A stretch of DNA of 64,000 nucleotides. Origin: Porphyromonadaceae bacterium (GTDB lineage Bacteria > Bacteroidota > Bacteroidia > Bacteroidales > Porphyromonadaceae). Every line of letters begins with the position of its first letter. The stretch's first letter is position 1. Made by a program: the position numbers and the translations under genes. Of the stretch, positions 17,931 through 26,691 are shown piece by piece. Location: contig JAUMYQ010000006.1 in the NCBI GenBank assembly GCA_030528555.1, positions 1 through 64,000 on the forward strand, read 5' to 3'. A model generated the notes under the pieces. The model worked only from the letters and a program-made list of their open reading frames with translations, searched no databases and was not told where the DNA came from.

Positions 17931-19064
17931 CTACTGGTCATCCACTCCAGAAGCATAGGTGCGCCATCGCTCCAACAGTGTACTGAGGTCACTCGGCAGC
18001 TCAGAGTCGAAGAGCAGTTCCTCTCCAGTAGTCGGATGCGTGAAGCCTAATGTTTTGGCATGCAATGCCTGACGAGGGCAAATACTTAGACAGTTGGCAA
18101 TGAACTGCTTGTATTTGCTGAATTGGTTTCCCCACAATGCTTTGTCACCCCCATAGCGTTCATCACCAAAGAGCGTATGACCAATATGCTTCATGTGCGC
18201 TCTAATCTGGTGTGTGCGTCCTGTCTCTAGCCGACAGCTTACCCAGCTTACGTAGGCTAGTTCCTCAAGTACCTCATAGTGCGTCACAGCTGGCTTCCCC
18301 TTGTCACTACCCACTGGATAGACAGCCATCTGGAGCCGATCACGCTCATCTCGTCCTATATTCCCTTCGATACATCCCGTAGGCTCGGCAAATCGTCCCC
18401 AAACCAAGGCACGATAGGAGCGAATGGTCGTTTTATTGAAGAACTGACGACTAAGGTGTGTCTTAGCCTCGGCATTTTTAGCCACTACGAGCAGCCCACT
18501 CGTATCCTTATCTATACGATGCACCAGACCAAGGCGTGGATCGGATGGGTCATAATACGGGTTATCTCTCAAATGATACGCTAGTGCATTGACAAGCGTA
18601 CCTGTATAATTGCCATGCCCAGGATGGACAACTAGCCCAGCTGGCTTGTTGACTACCAAGAGGTCGTTGTCTTCATAGACAATATCTAGAGGTATATCCT
18701 CGGCGATAATCTCTAGCTCGCGAGGCGGACGGCGTAGCTGTAGCGTGATGACATCAAGTGGTTTGACCCGATAATTGCTCCTTACTGACTTACCGTTGGC
18801 AAAGATATAACCAGCCTCTGCAGCCTGCTGTATGCGACTGCGTGTAGTACGCGTCATCCTATCAGAGAGGAACTTATCCACCCTTAGGAGACTTTGACCT
18901 GGGTCAGCTACTACCCGATAATGTTCATAGAGCCGATCTGGTGCGTCCTCATCGCAGCTCTCACTATCGTCCTCAAGCAGATCGTTCACTATGGTCTCAT
19001 TGTCCACGACTGCAGCTACCTCATGGAACCAGCTATCGAGCTCTTCATGTATGGATTGCGTCAC
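17931..19064 (-). CDS. RluD-type large-subunit pseudouridine synthase
   Basis: A 377-residue enzyme with an acidic N-terminal extension (residues 1-45), an S4 domain (SLLRVDKFLSDRMTRTTRSR) and the catalytic motif LVHRIDKDTSGLLVVAKN, followed by TGRTHQIRAHMKHIGHTLFGD. These are the hallmarks of RluD, which modifies helix 69 of 23S rRNA, although RluC/RluA specificity cannot be excluded. It lies 7 bp after the PASTA gene and upstream of divIC. The long acidic extension is unusual compared with E. coli RluD. Confidence 0.88.
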   Translation of the reverse strand: MTQSIHEELDSWFHEVAAVVDNETIVNDLLEDDSESCDEDAPDRLYEHYRVVADPGQSLLRVDKFLSDRMTRTTRSRIQQAAEAGYIFANGKSVRSNYRVKPLDVITLQLRRPPRELEIIAEDIPLDIVYEDNDLLVVNKPAGLVVHPGHGNYTGTLVNALAYHLRDNPYYDPSDPRLGLVHRIDKDTSGLLVVAKNAEAKTHLSRQFFNKTTIRSYRALVWGRFAEPTGCIEGNIGRDERDRLQMAVYPVGSDKGKPAVTHYEVLEELAYVSWVSCRLETGRTHQIRAHMKHIGHTLFGDERYGGDKALWGNQFSKYKQFIANCLSICPRQALHAKTLGFTHPTTGEELLFDSELPSDLSTLLERWRTYASGVDDQ

Positions 19065-19071
19065 GGTCTAT

Positions 19072-19779
19072 CTAGTTAAACCAATTGTCTGGGTCATCTA
19101 TTGTGGGGTCCTCCGCTGGAGGGCGGGAGGCGGGAGGCGCAGGTGCTATTGGCGCAGTTACGACAAGGCTATCTGAGCCATATCCGTCGATGAGATCACC
19201 GATTGAGATAGTATCTTGTACTGCTCCCCCAATGAGCACTACAATAGGCGTATTTTTGGGGAGCATATCACCAGCCTTGATTGCTGTGCCATCCGCTTTC
19301 GTCAGTCCGATGCAGGCACCGATGTCTTGACTAGCCACAATCTTTTCGCTCAGTTTGTCGAAGCCCAACCCTCTGAGCCGAGCCATCGCATTGCGTGCGG
19401 ACTGCCCCTCTACCCAAGGAATAGAAACACTCTTCGGACTATGGGCATAAACTCGGAGAAAGACGATACGACCAGGTTTGACAGCTGATCCTGCCACCGG
19501 CACGATGTCCGCCACAGTACCAGGTAGGGCATCCATACTATAGGTAGAGTCTACTACTTCATGCTGCAAGCCTAGAGCCTCTAGCTGATGCATAGCCTCC
19601 TCGATCATCTTACCCTCTAGGTGTGGCACCGTAACGGAGACTCCATTGCGCGTATACATCCCCAGCCCCCACCAAACTAGCAGCAAAATGAGAGCACTAA
19701 GTCCAGCTATCAGGACGATATTTAACATTAAAGATGGCTTCTTTTTCTGGAGAAGCTTCTTTGCTTTTGTATTGCTCAT
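19072..19779 (-). CDS. PASTA-domain membrane protein
   Basis: A 235-residue protein with a cytoplasmic Lys-rich N-terminus, one transmembrane helix (about residues 18-40) and two periplasmic PASTA domains (about 48-112 and 115-185). The first reads VTVPHLEGKMIEEAMHQLEA with VPVAGSAVKPG, the second SIPWVEGQSARNAMARLRGL. A Pro-rich tail follows. PASTA domains bind muropeptides or beta-lactam-like ligands. In Bacteroidales such proteins lack the kinase or PBP module and sit beside the RluD gene, as here. Role in cell-wall sensing is inference. Confidence 0.85.
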   Translation of the reverse strand: MSNTKAKKLLQKKKPSLMLNIVLIAGLSALILLLVWWGLGMYTRNGVSVTVPHLEGKMIEEAMHQLEALGLQHEVVDSTYSMDALPGTVADIVPVAGSAVKPGRIVFLRVYAHSPKSVSIPWVEGQSARNAMARLRGLGFDKLSEKIVASQDIGACIGLTKADGTAIKAGDMLPKNTPIVVLIGGAVQDTISIGDLIDGYGSDSLVVTAPIAPAPPASRPPAEDPTIDDPDNWFN

Positions 19780-19819
19780 CGTTGTCGTTCTCTATAGATA
19801 GATTAATGTATGGTAGAGC

Positions 19820-20554
19820 TTACGCCCCATCTAAACCTGCATTAATGAAAAGGTGTAGCCCAGGCGTTCCAGTGGTTTCTATCGTTGCACTGCTACCTTC
19901 CCACTCTTTACATCCTTGGTTGATGTAGACAATCTTGTCTCCGATGGTACGCACGGTATTCATATCGTGCGTATTAACTATGGTTGTGATGCCGTACTCT
20001 CTCGTCAGGTCCTGAATAAGCAAGTCGATCACCTTGCTTGTCTTAGGATCTAGCCCAGAGTTCGGCTCATCGCAGAAGAGATACTTAGGGTTCAGTGCTA
20101 GCGCTCGGGCTATGGCCGTACGCTTCATCATTCCCCCACTAATTTCGCTAGGATACTTATCTGTTGCTTCTGTAAGTCCCACACGTTCTAGTAGATCCAG
20201 AGCTTTGGAGCGATAGACGTTGTAGGCATCGGAGGAGAACATTTCTAGCGGAAACATTACATTCTCCAGTACCGTCATACTGTCAAAGAGTGCTGACCCC
20301 TGAAAGAGCATCCCCATCTCCTTACGTAGAGCTGCGAGATCGTGCTTGCTCATCTGAGCAATATCTCGCCCATCATAGAGTACCTGACCACTGGTTGGCT
20401 GAAATAGCCCTATCATACACTTGACAAAGACGGACTTGCCTGCCCCGCTGCGCCCAATAACAAGGTTGGTCTTACCAGCCTCAAAGGTAGCATCTATACC
20501 TCGCAATACTTCCCTACCATCGAAGCTCTTGTACAGAGCCTTTACTTCTATCAT
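19820..20554 (-). CDS. mlaF: MlaF-type ABC transporter ATPase
   Basis: A 244-residue ATPase of the Mla/MCE lipid-transport family that powers movement of phospholipids between the two membranes. Walker A is GRSGAGKS, the Q-loop is MLFQGSALFDSMT, the signature is ISGGMMKR (ISGGM rather than LSGGQ, typical of Mla ATPases), Walker B is YLFCDEPNSGLDP and the switch His is in NTHDM. It follows the permease gene by 12 bp in the same unit. The MCE subunit (MlaD) is not adjacent, which is common in Bacteroidetes. Confidence 0.93.
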   Translation of the reverse strand: MIEVKALYKSFDGREVLRGIDATFEAGKTNLVIGRSGAGKSVFVKCMIGLFQPTSGQVLYDGRDIAQMSKHDLAALRKEMGMLFQGSALFDSMTVLENVMFPLEMFSSDAYNVYRSKALDLLERVGLTEATDKYPSEISGGMMKRTAIARALALNPKYLFCDEPNSGLDPKTSKVIDLLIQDLTREYGITTIVNTHDMNTVRTIGDKIVYINQGCKEWEGSSATIETTGTPGLHLFINAGLDGA

Positions 20555-20566
20555 AAGCGCTGGTAT

Positions 20567-21319
20567 TTAAGTAAGCATCAGGTCCGTAAGGACAACATCG
20601 AAGAAGAGTATCAGCACGCTGCTACGTACCACTGCATTGGTACTGGCCGAGCCAACTTGCAGAGCTCCACCCTTGACGCAATAGCCATGGTAGGAGGCTA
20701 CGGTGGAGATAACAAAGGCATAGACCACGGCCTTAACGATGGAGTGGCCTATGAAACGTGGCTGAAACATCAGCTGCAGCCCATAGACAAAGTCGCTTGT
20801 CGGCAGATTAGGCACCACGTATGTGGCCACGTATCCCCCCCCTATACCTGTAATCATTGAAAAGATAGACAGCACTGGGATGAAAAGCATCAGCCCCACC
20901 ACCTTGGGCAAGATGAGGAAGTTCGCCGAGTTGATGCCCATGATATCCATAGCATCTATTTGCTCTGTAACACGCATTGTTCCGAGCTCCGAAGCTATGC
21001 TCGACCCAATCTTACCAGAAAGGATGAGGCACATTACTGTAGAGGAGAACTCCAAAAGGATAATCTCTCTAGCTGAATAACCAATTGTAAACTTCGGTAT
21101 CAGGGGACTAGAGATGTTGATAGAGAGCTGTATTGTGATTACCGCCCCGATGAAGAATGAGATGATAAAAACGATACCTAGAGAGTCTACGCCCAGCTGA
21201 TAAATCTCCCGAACCAACGACCGATAAAACATGCGCCAACGCATCGGCAAGGTAAAGGTCTGTCGCATCAGCATCGTATACTCGCCCATTTGCGCCAGCA
21301 AATTTATTCTCCTCTGCAT
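20567..21319 (-). CDS. mlaE: MlaE-type ABC transporter permease
   Basis: A 250-residue inner-membrane permease with about five to six helices. The MlaE signature lies around EFSSTVMCLILSGKIGSSIA then SELGTMRVTEQIDAMDIMGI (about residues 90-130), the EQ-containing loop shared by all MCE permeases. It precedes mlaF and follows queD in one operon. Together MlaE and MlaF would move phospholipid at the inner membrane. Confidence 0.93.
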   Translation of the reverse strand: MQRRINLLAQMGEYTMLMRQTFTLPMRWRMFYRSLVREIYQLGVDSLGIVFIISFFIGAVITIQLSINISSPLIPKFTIGYSAREIILLEFSSTVMCLILSGKIGSSIASELGTMRVTEQIDAMDIMGINSANFLILPKVVGLMLFIPVLSIFSMITGIGGGYVATYVVPNLPTSDFVYGLQLMFQPRFIGHSIVKAVVYAFVISTVASYHGYCVKGGALQVGSASTNAVVRSSVLILFFDVVLTDLMLT

Positions 21320-21332
21320 TGCTCCTACTCTA

Positions 21333-21752
21333 TTATATGGTGTAGATGGCAGAGCACTTGCGCGTCTCCTCGATACGTACCGAAATCAAGCGGACGGCAG
21401 TCCCCTCAAGTTGCTTAGGGCCAATCATCTCTACGAGGTAAATAGCCATCTGCTCGGCAGTGGGATTGAAGGGTACGATGACGATATCTTCGGGAGCAAT
21501 CTGCCGAAGATGCTCCAGCAATGGGTCTTGCTCCCAGAGCATCATCTTGTGATCCCAATGCTCTTCAAGCCAAACGCATAGCCGGCTCTTGATTAGCCCA
21601 AAGTCTATTACTCGCCCCACGTCATCCAACTCTGGTGCTGTGCAAGTAAAATGTATGCGATAGTTATGCCCATGCAGGTGACGGCACTTATGTTCGTGCC
21701 CCACTACACGATGCCCCATACTTATATCATGATAACGCTCTACTACGATCAT
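21333..21752 (-). CDS. queD: 6-carboxy-5,6,7,8-tetrahydropterin synthase QueD
   Basis: A 139-residue enzyme of the PTPS fold that makes 6-carboxytetrahydropterin from dihydroneopterin triphosphate for queuosine synthesis. Zinc ligands are visible as GHRVVGH (His13/His19 area) and the HLHGHNY motif (His27, His29), with the catalytic Cys23 in KCRHLHGH. The later acidic segment WLEEHWDHKMML and the C-terminal VRIEETRKCSA complete the active site. The first gene of the mlaE-mlaF unit, with a possible promoter 75 bp upstream. Confidence 0.9.
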   Translation of the reverse strand: MIVVERYHDISMGHRVVGHEHKCRHLHGHNYRIHFTCTAPELDDVGRVIDFGLIKSRLCVWLEEHWDHKMMLWEQDPLLEHLRQIAPEDIVIVPFNPTAEQMAIYLVEMIGPKQLEGTAVRLISVRIEETRKCSAIYTI

Positions 21753-21827
21753 TCCTACTCTGTCACTAGGTTATGCTCAAGCCCCCCTTAGAAGTGTCTA
21801 AACTATCCCCAATACTTTAGTAATTAG

Positions 21828-21835
21828 CAAAGATA
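21828..21835 (-). promoter_or_regulatory. Putative -7 box TATCTTTG for queD-mlaEF
   Basis: On the minus strand TATCTTTG matches TAnnTTTG, 76 bp before the queD start. No clear -33 TTG is found. Confidence 0.5.
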
Positions 21836-21937
21836 CATATTTATCCCCTCTATAGCTATCTGATACCTCAGTACACTAGAGCCTCTGGCGTATATAACAA
21901 CCTCACAAACGCCCCCTAAAAGCTCCGAGAAAAAATG

Positions 21938-22039
21938 CTCGGGAATACTCGAAAAAATGTTCCCGAACTTTTTTCTCGGAGTTCCCGAACTTTTTCCAAA
22001 AAGATCGGGAAGTTTTTTTTGAAAGTTCCCGAAGATTTT
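21938..22039 (+). repeat. Palindromic intergenic repeat, copy A
   Basis: About 102 bp built from alternating TTCCCGAA/TTCGGGAA half-sites joined by T- and A-runs, containing a long hairpin (GTTCCCGAACTTTTTCC facing AAAAAGATCGGGAAG). It differs from copy B at 32889-32990 by a single base that I could find. Lies between queD and slyD, which are both on the minus strand. The remaining ~400 bp of this gap contain no gene. Confidence 0.85.
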
Positions 22040-22191
22040 CTCGCCCAAAGAAGACAGAACACAAATAATTCACAAACAACCATTTATATCTAATAAAAGG
22101 GAACGAACATTCGACCTCTAATACACCATTACTTGCTAGATAAGGAAGGTCTTGATACTTCGAGGGAGGGCCATCCTCTATGTGGAAATAA

Positions 22192-22232
22192 CAAGAGGCA
22201 TTGGGGAGAATGAGTATCCCCAATGCCTCTTG
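22192..22232 (-). terminator. Strong terminator after slyD
   Basis: CAAGAGGCATTGGGGA (22192-22207) pairs perfectly with TCCCCAATGCCTCTTG (22217-22232), a 16-bp stem with 9-base loop, about 24 bp past the slyD stop. A-/T-runs flank the stem, so it could work in both directions. Confidence 0.85.
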
Positions 22233-22255
22233 ATTTTTTGTCTTGCGAACTAGAG

Positions 22256-22843
22256 TTAGCAGCCACAACCGCCACCACAGCAACCGCCCGAAGTACCACA
22301 GCTACTTTCAGCGCCACTCTCCATCGAGGAGCAGCTACATCCGCAACCATCAGAGCTACCGAAGAATTTCTCAATCTCCGTATTCGTTGCCTCATGCTCC
22401 TCAATTACCTTACCAATGAAATGGAGCGTCTCGCCAGCCAGAGGGTGATTGAAATCCATACGAATGGTTTCTTCGCCAATCTCTAGGACAATCCCTGTCA
22501 CAGTATGCCCCTCGGGTGTGTACATAGGTAAGGCATTGCCCACAACTACACGTGCAGCGTCAAACTCTCCCTGGTCGTTGCTGAAAACCTCTTTGGGTAG
22601 CTCTACGATGTTTTCTTCACTAGGTTCGCCATAAGCTTGCTCGGTCGTTAGGACAAAGTCAAATGTATCACCAGCATTTAGGCCAAACAAATGTTTCTCA
22701 AAGTCGGGCAGCATCATCCCCATACCATGAATGTACTCCAGCGGACGCTCTGGGGTTGCTTCTTCCATCAGCGTGCGCTCTTCATCTCCTCCTACATAAA
22801 GTTCGTAGCTACATGCCACGTATTTATTTGCAGAAATACTCAT
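22256..22843 (-). CDS. slyD: SlyD-like FKBP peptidyl-prolyl isomerase with Cys-rich tail
   Basis: A 195-residue cytosolic foldase. FKBP/SlyD features are YVGGDEERTLMEEATPERPL (start of the FKBP fold), GMGMMLPDFEKHLFGLNAGD and the inserted IF domain (LTTEQAYGEPSEENIVELPK to about residue 128). DFNHPLAGETLHFIGKV closes the fold. The C-terminal 35 residues are a metal-binding tail with at least nine cysteines (DGCGCSCSS, then SCGTSGGCCGGGCGC), in place of the His-rich tail of E. coli SlyD. It would bind nickel, zinc or copper. Monocistronic between hairpins. Confidence 0.9.
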   Translation of the reverse strand: MSISANKYVACSYELYVGGDEERTLMEEATPERPLEYIHGMGMMLPDFEKHLFGLNAGDTFDFVLTTEQAYGEPSEENIVELPKEVFSNDQGEFDAARVVVGNALPMYTPEGHTVTGIVLEIGEETIRMDFNHPLAGETLHFIGKVIEEHEATNTEIEKFFGSSDGCGCSCSSMESGAESSCGTSGGCCGGGCGC

Positions 22844-22913
22844 TGTTTACCTTAAATTATTATGTTAAACGCTCCATTGTCCTAGGCGGACCTCTACAGA
22901 GCTTGATAAGAGT

Positions 22914-22934
22914 AACTCCCTAGCTCAGGGAGTT
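22914..22934 (-). terminator. Small hairpin between FHA gene and slyD
   Basis: AACTCCCT (22914-22921) and AGGGAGTT (22927-22934), an 8-bp stem with a 5-base loop about 100 bp downstream of the FHA gene. Probably the end of the pyrC-ctp-FHA unit. A TACCTTTG box on the minus strand at 23012-23019 could serve slyD, but no -33 element is seen. Confidence 0.5.
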
Positions 22935-23034
22935 GCCCAAAGTATAGGGATACACCATCAAGCCCCAAAGACAAGAGAGATTAGGACTATCCCCTGCCAT
23001 GCAAGAGCCCCCAAAGGTAAGAAAACTTTTTGTC

Positions 23035-23589
23035 CTATGGTCTCGGCACTTGCTCCACTCCATCCCCTTCATTAAGAGGAGAGGTAGAGAAGATAAGAGT
23101 CGTTGCCCCGAGGGTAAAGATGTCGCCATCGCTAAGATTGTACCACTCTTTGGCTGCAAGAAGAGTGCCAAAGACGAACGTCCCCACCCGGCTATCATCG
23201 TCAGCAAGGGCATAGCGTACATCTCCCTCCTTGCTAATGCTCACCTTGATGATGGCGTGGTGACGATCCATACTAGGGTCACTGGTTATGATGGGGATGT
23301 CAGTCTTGGTATCTTTATTGCGCCTGCCGATATGATTTAACCCTTTGCGGAGTACGAACTTCTGTTGATAGCCAAAAGCGTTCTCCACAATCGTAATATG
23401 ACCATAAGTGGCTGTTGTAGCTTTCTCAGAGACTTTTGTCGTAGAGAGTTTGCGACGAATATAGAGCTGATGCGTACAATGTGTGCAGACAATGGGTATT
23501 CTCTCCTCTCTCTCTGCCTTCATGGTTTGCAGCTTTGCGACAGAGAGCGCAATCTCTCCGTCACACTTAGGACAAAATATCTTCTTCAT
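23035..23589 (-). CDS. Zinc-ribbon and FHA-domain protein
   Basis: A 184-residue protein. The N-terminus carries paired CxxC motifs (CPKC at residues 6-9 and CTHC about residues 35-38) forming a zinc ribbon. The C-terminal FHA domain (about 80-170) has the phosphothreonine-binding signature: HIGRRNKDTKTDIPI, then DPSMDRHHAIIKV, with Ser/Arg/His in their usual positions, and DDDSRVGTFVFG. It may bind phosphorylated proteins; no kinase is nearby. It starts 9 bp after the ctp stop region and probably shares its operon. Confidence 0.85.
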   Translation of the reverse strand: MKKIFCPKCDGEIALSVAKLQTMKAEREERIPIVCTHCTHQLYIRRKLSTTKVSEKATTATYGHITIVENAFGYQQKFVLRKGLNHIGRRNKDTKTDIPIITSDPSMDRHHAIIKVSISKEGDVRYALADDDSRVGTFVFGTLLAAKEWYNLSDGDIFTLGATTLIFSTSPLNEGDGVEQVPRP

Positions 23590-23598
23590 CCGCCTCGG

Positions 23599-25290
23599 CT
23601 ACTTGCTGTTGTTTGCGTGATTGACGGAGAATACAGCCTGATATGCAGTAGGATCTGAGAGCAATCTATCCGCCTCAGCAATTACAGAGTCGTGTAGCAG
23701 CTCCCGTTCGATTAGGCCACGTTGATAGTAGTATCGACCAACAATACGCGAGTTGAGCAGTCGCTTAATCTGAGGTTTTAGGCTCTCGAGATCGTGCCTA
23801 AGGTCAGGCTCAAGAGCCGTTTTTAGACTATCGAGAAGCGGTTGCACCCTACTGTAATAGCCCTCTAGGCGAGCGATCTCGACCAGAGCCTCCAGCTGCT
23901 TAGAACTCTGTCGGTCATAGTCAAATTGCTTCTCCTCTAACATCGAGCCAAAGGCCTTGTAGTCTGCATCCGAAAGGTCAAAGTCCCGAGCAGAAGCAAT
24001 GCGCCCATGCTTCTGAGTAAAGGCCGTAATCCAGTCAAAAACATGTTCGTTATATGACAAGTAGTAGAGCATAGTAGGTAGAGAGTCTTGCCGTACCTCT
24101 AAGTCTGGCACGATACCTCCTGCATCACGTACGGGCCTTCCAGCTCTCGTATGAAAGATTCGAGCCAGACTATCGGGCGTTGTCCCTACCTGTTTTCCTC
24201 CTCTTTTGTTGTTGTAGTTGATGCGTTGGATACATCTACCACTCGGTATATAATACTTAGCGGTCGTAAGCTTAAGTACTCCCTCATGAGGCAACTGCAT
24301 GGTCGTCTGCACCAGCCCCTTGCCAAAGGATTTGGTCCCTAGTACTACGGCACGATCCATATCTTGTAGCGCACCAGCAACAATCTCTGCCGACGAAGCA
24401 CTCTCACCATCAATAAGGACAACAAGTGGCAGGTCGATAGCTATAGGCTTGGACCGCGTCCGATAGATTGCCTCTTGGCGCAGCTCGGGCCGGCCCTTCG
24501 TTCTCACTACTTCGGTGCCCTCAGGAACGAAGAGGCTTACGATCTTCACAGCCTCGTCCATCAGCCCTCCTCCATTATCTCTAAGGTCTAGGATCAGGGC
24601 TGAAAGTTTTTGCGCGCGTTGTAGCTCCTCAAGAGCATGGCGCACTTCTTTGGCGGCACTATTGGGAAAGTTAGTCAGCTTGATATATCCACAACCCTTA
24701 GGGGTCACACCGTAGTAGGCAACGGGATTGACAACGATTTTCTTACGTTTGAAGTTAAAGCGACGTGGTTTCTTCTCCCCGAAGCGCTCAATGAGTATAG
24801 AAATCTCACTCTCGGGCTTACCCTTGAGTATGGCACTCACCTGATCGGTCGTTGCTCGTCGCATATCCTTACCATCAACCTCAAGTATCCTATCTCCAGG
24901 CTTTAGTCCAGCAAGATCGGCAGGCATCCCTTGCATCGGCTCGTTGATAATAACTATACTGTCGGGACGCTGTGATATGATGGAGCCTATGCCTCCATAT
25001 TCACCCGTGGTGATGAGCTTAAGCTTATCGTTGTCTTCCTTAGAGTAGTACTCCGTATAGGGATCTAGGCTGCGCAGCATGGCATCAATACCATGACGCG
25101 ATAACTGCTCTATATCCACCGTATCGACAAAGTATCTGTCGAGTAATCCCATCGAAGCTCCCAAGATATCTATCGCTTTGGTGTAGCTTTTCTGATTGGC
25201 TTGCTTGCTAGGTTTTTGAGCCAGAGCAGGCAAAGCAAGATACAACCCAAGTATCACTGAGGCCATACCTCGACTGATGGTTATTTTCAT
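23599..25290 (-). CDS. S41 C-terminal processing protease
   Basis: A periplasmic or envelope protease that cuts near protein C-termini. I chose ATG 25290 (MKITISRGMASVILGLYLAL) because the more upstream ATG at 25335 overlaps the pyrC stop and lacks a proper signal; from 25290 there is a signal peptide ending about ALAQ. A PDZ domain follows (GIGSIISQRPDSIVIINEPM to about residue 160), then the S41 domain with catalytic Ser in GESASSAEIV and Lys in KSFGKGLVQT. Length about 563 residues is normal for Bacteroidetes. A C-terminal helical tail follows. Downstream of pyrC. Confidence 0.92.
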   Translation of the reverse strand: MKITISRGMASVILGLYLALPALAQKPSKQANQKSYTKAIDILGASMGLLDRYFVDTVDIEQLSRHGIDAMLRSLDPYTEYYSKEDNDKLKLITTGEYGGIGSIISQRPDSIVIINEPMQGMPADLAGLKPGDRILEVDGKDMRRATTDQVSAILKGKPESEISILIERFGEKKPRRFNFKRKKIVVNPVAYYGVTPKGCGYIKLTNFPNSAAKEVRHALEELQRAQKLSALILDLRDNGGGLMDEAVKIVSLFVPEGTEVVRTKGRPELRQEAIYRTRSKPIAIDLPLVVLIDGESASSAEIVAGALQDMDRAVVLGTKSFGKGLVQTTMQLPHEGVLKLTTAKYYIPSGRCIQRINYNNKRGGKQVGTTPDSLARIFHTRAGRPVRDAGGIVPDLEVRQDSLPTMLYYLSYNEHVFDWITAFTQKHGRIASARDFDLSDADYKAFGSMLEEKQFDYDRQSSKQLEALVEIARLEGYYSRVQPLLDSLKTALEPDLRHDLESLKPQIKRLLNSRIVGRYYYQRGLIERELLHDSVIAEADRLLSDPTAYQAVFSVNHANNSK

Positions 25291-25316
25291 GCCTTTGATA
25301 AATGTATGTCTTTTGC

Positions 25317-26669
25317 TTAAAACTCGAGGGCACAAACGGGAGGGCGTTGTTCGGTCAGACGACCTCCCTCATAAGCGACGACACCATTGATCATCGTCAG
25401 CCCAATACTATGAGCAAAGGTGCACCCCATGAGAGGAGACCAACCACAGTGAGTTAGATTGTTTGCCTCAGTAACGGTATATGGCTCGTTGGGCTTAACG
25501 AGGACCAGATCGGCATAGTAGCCTTCCCTAATGTAGCCCCTGCCATGTATACCAAAGAGTGTCGCTGGTAAATGCGCCATACGCTCCACTACGAGCTCCT
25601 TAGCAAAGATGCCTTGGCTCGCCATATCTAGCATACTTAGAAGAGAGTGCTGTACTAGAGGCCCACCACTGGCAGCCGAGAGGCAGTCGCCCTGCTTTTC
25701 GTGCCACAGGTGGGGAGCGTGGTCCGTAGCCACGATATCTATACGCCCTGAGCGTACGGCCTTTCTTAGGGCCTCTCTATCCTCCATCGTTTTAACGGCA
25801 GGATTCCATTTGATCGCATTGCCTAGATGAGCATAATCTTGGTCCGTAAACAACAGATGGTGGACGCACGCCTCTGCCGTGATGCGCTTCTCTGCGGTAG
25901 GAATATCACAGCGGAACAAATCCAACTCTCGAGCCGTGGATACATGCAAGATGTGCAAGCGACTGCCAAGCCGAGTGGCTAAGTCTACTGCCTCGGCAGA
26001 GCTTCGATAACAGGCCTCTGCAGAACGAATAAGCGGATGGTAACTTACATCTAGTTTCTCTTTGCCTATGGTCGCTTTGTAGTGCTCTTTATTGTGACGA
26101 ATAATCTCTTCACTCTCGCAATGTGTGGCGATCAGCATATCCGTCTCGGAGAATATACGTTCGAGAGTTAATGTATTGTCTACAAGCATATTGCCTGTAG
26201 AGCTACCAAGGAAGAGCTTGATACCTGGCACACGATGAGGATCGAGCTGCGAAAGCAGGTCGGCATTGTCATTCGTGCCTCCAAAGAAAAAAGCATAGTT
26301 TGCCCAGCTTGTCTCCGCCCCAAGACGCATCTTCTCGGCCCAGGTCTCGAGGCTAGTGGTAGGGGGATTGGTGTTTGGCATATCCATGAAGCTCGTCACT
26401 CCTCCTGCAATAGCTGCCCGACTCTCGGTGGCAATGCTTGCTTTATGGGTTAGTCCAGGCTCCCTAAAGTGTACCTGATCATCAATAATGCCAGGCAGTA
26501 ACCACAGTCCATCACAGGGGATATGGCGGTCTACATCTGTCTCCAACCCATCAGGGTAAGTATTTCTTCCTTCGTAGATTTGCTTAATCCTATCTTGCTC
26601 GATAAGCAACGAAGCGATATAGCTTCGCCCTTGGTTGGTCACCTCGGCATTGGAGAGTAATATTTTCAT
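25317..26669 (-). CDS. pyrC: Dihydroorotase
   Basis: A 450-residue amidohydrolase that closes carbamoyl-aspartate to dihydroorotate in pyrimidine synthesis. The N-terminal metal motif reads [18 protein letters not shown], with Gln where most enzymes have the first His of HxH; I recall the same in other Bacteroidetes members, so it is probably a lineage trait. Other metal ligands are visible in [16 protein letters not shown] and IVATDHAPH (catalytic Asp). It is the first gene before ctp, 27 bp apart when the shorter ctp start is used. Activity expected but the Gln is worth noting. Confidence 0.9.
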   Translation of the reverse strand: MKILLSNAEVTNQGRSYIASLLIEQDRIKQIYEGRNTYPDGLETDVDRHIPCDGLWLLPGIIDDQVHFREPGLTHKASIATESRAAIAGGVTSFMDMPNTNPPTTSLETWAEKMRLGAETSWANYAFFFGGTNDNADLLSQLDPHRVPGIKLFLGSSTGNMLVDNTLTLERIFSETDMLIATHCESEEIIRHNKEHYKATIGKEKLDVSYHPLIRSAEACYRSSAEAVDLATRLGSRLHILHVSTARELDLFRCDIPTAEKRITAEACVHHLLFTDQDYAHLGNAIKWNPAVKTMEDREALRKAVRSGRIDIVATDHAPHLWHEKQGDCLSAASGGPLVQHSLLSMLDMASQGIFAKELVVERMAHLPATLFGIHGRGYIREGYYADLVLVKPNEPYTVTEANNLTHCGWSPLMGCTFAHSIGLTMINGVVAYEGGRLTEQRPPVCALEF

Positions 26670-26691
26670 CGTTAATAGTCAGCTGTTCCGC

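Noticed and set aside
21824..22048. Small Lys/Phe/Ser-rich proteins encoded in the palindromic repeats (also near 32801 and 51742)
   Set aside because: The similar peptides come from the repeat sequence itself; the frames have no ribosome sites and the repeats are intergenic.
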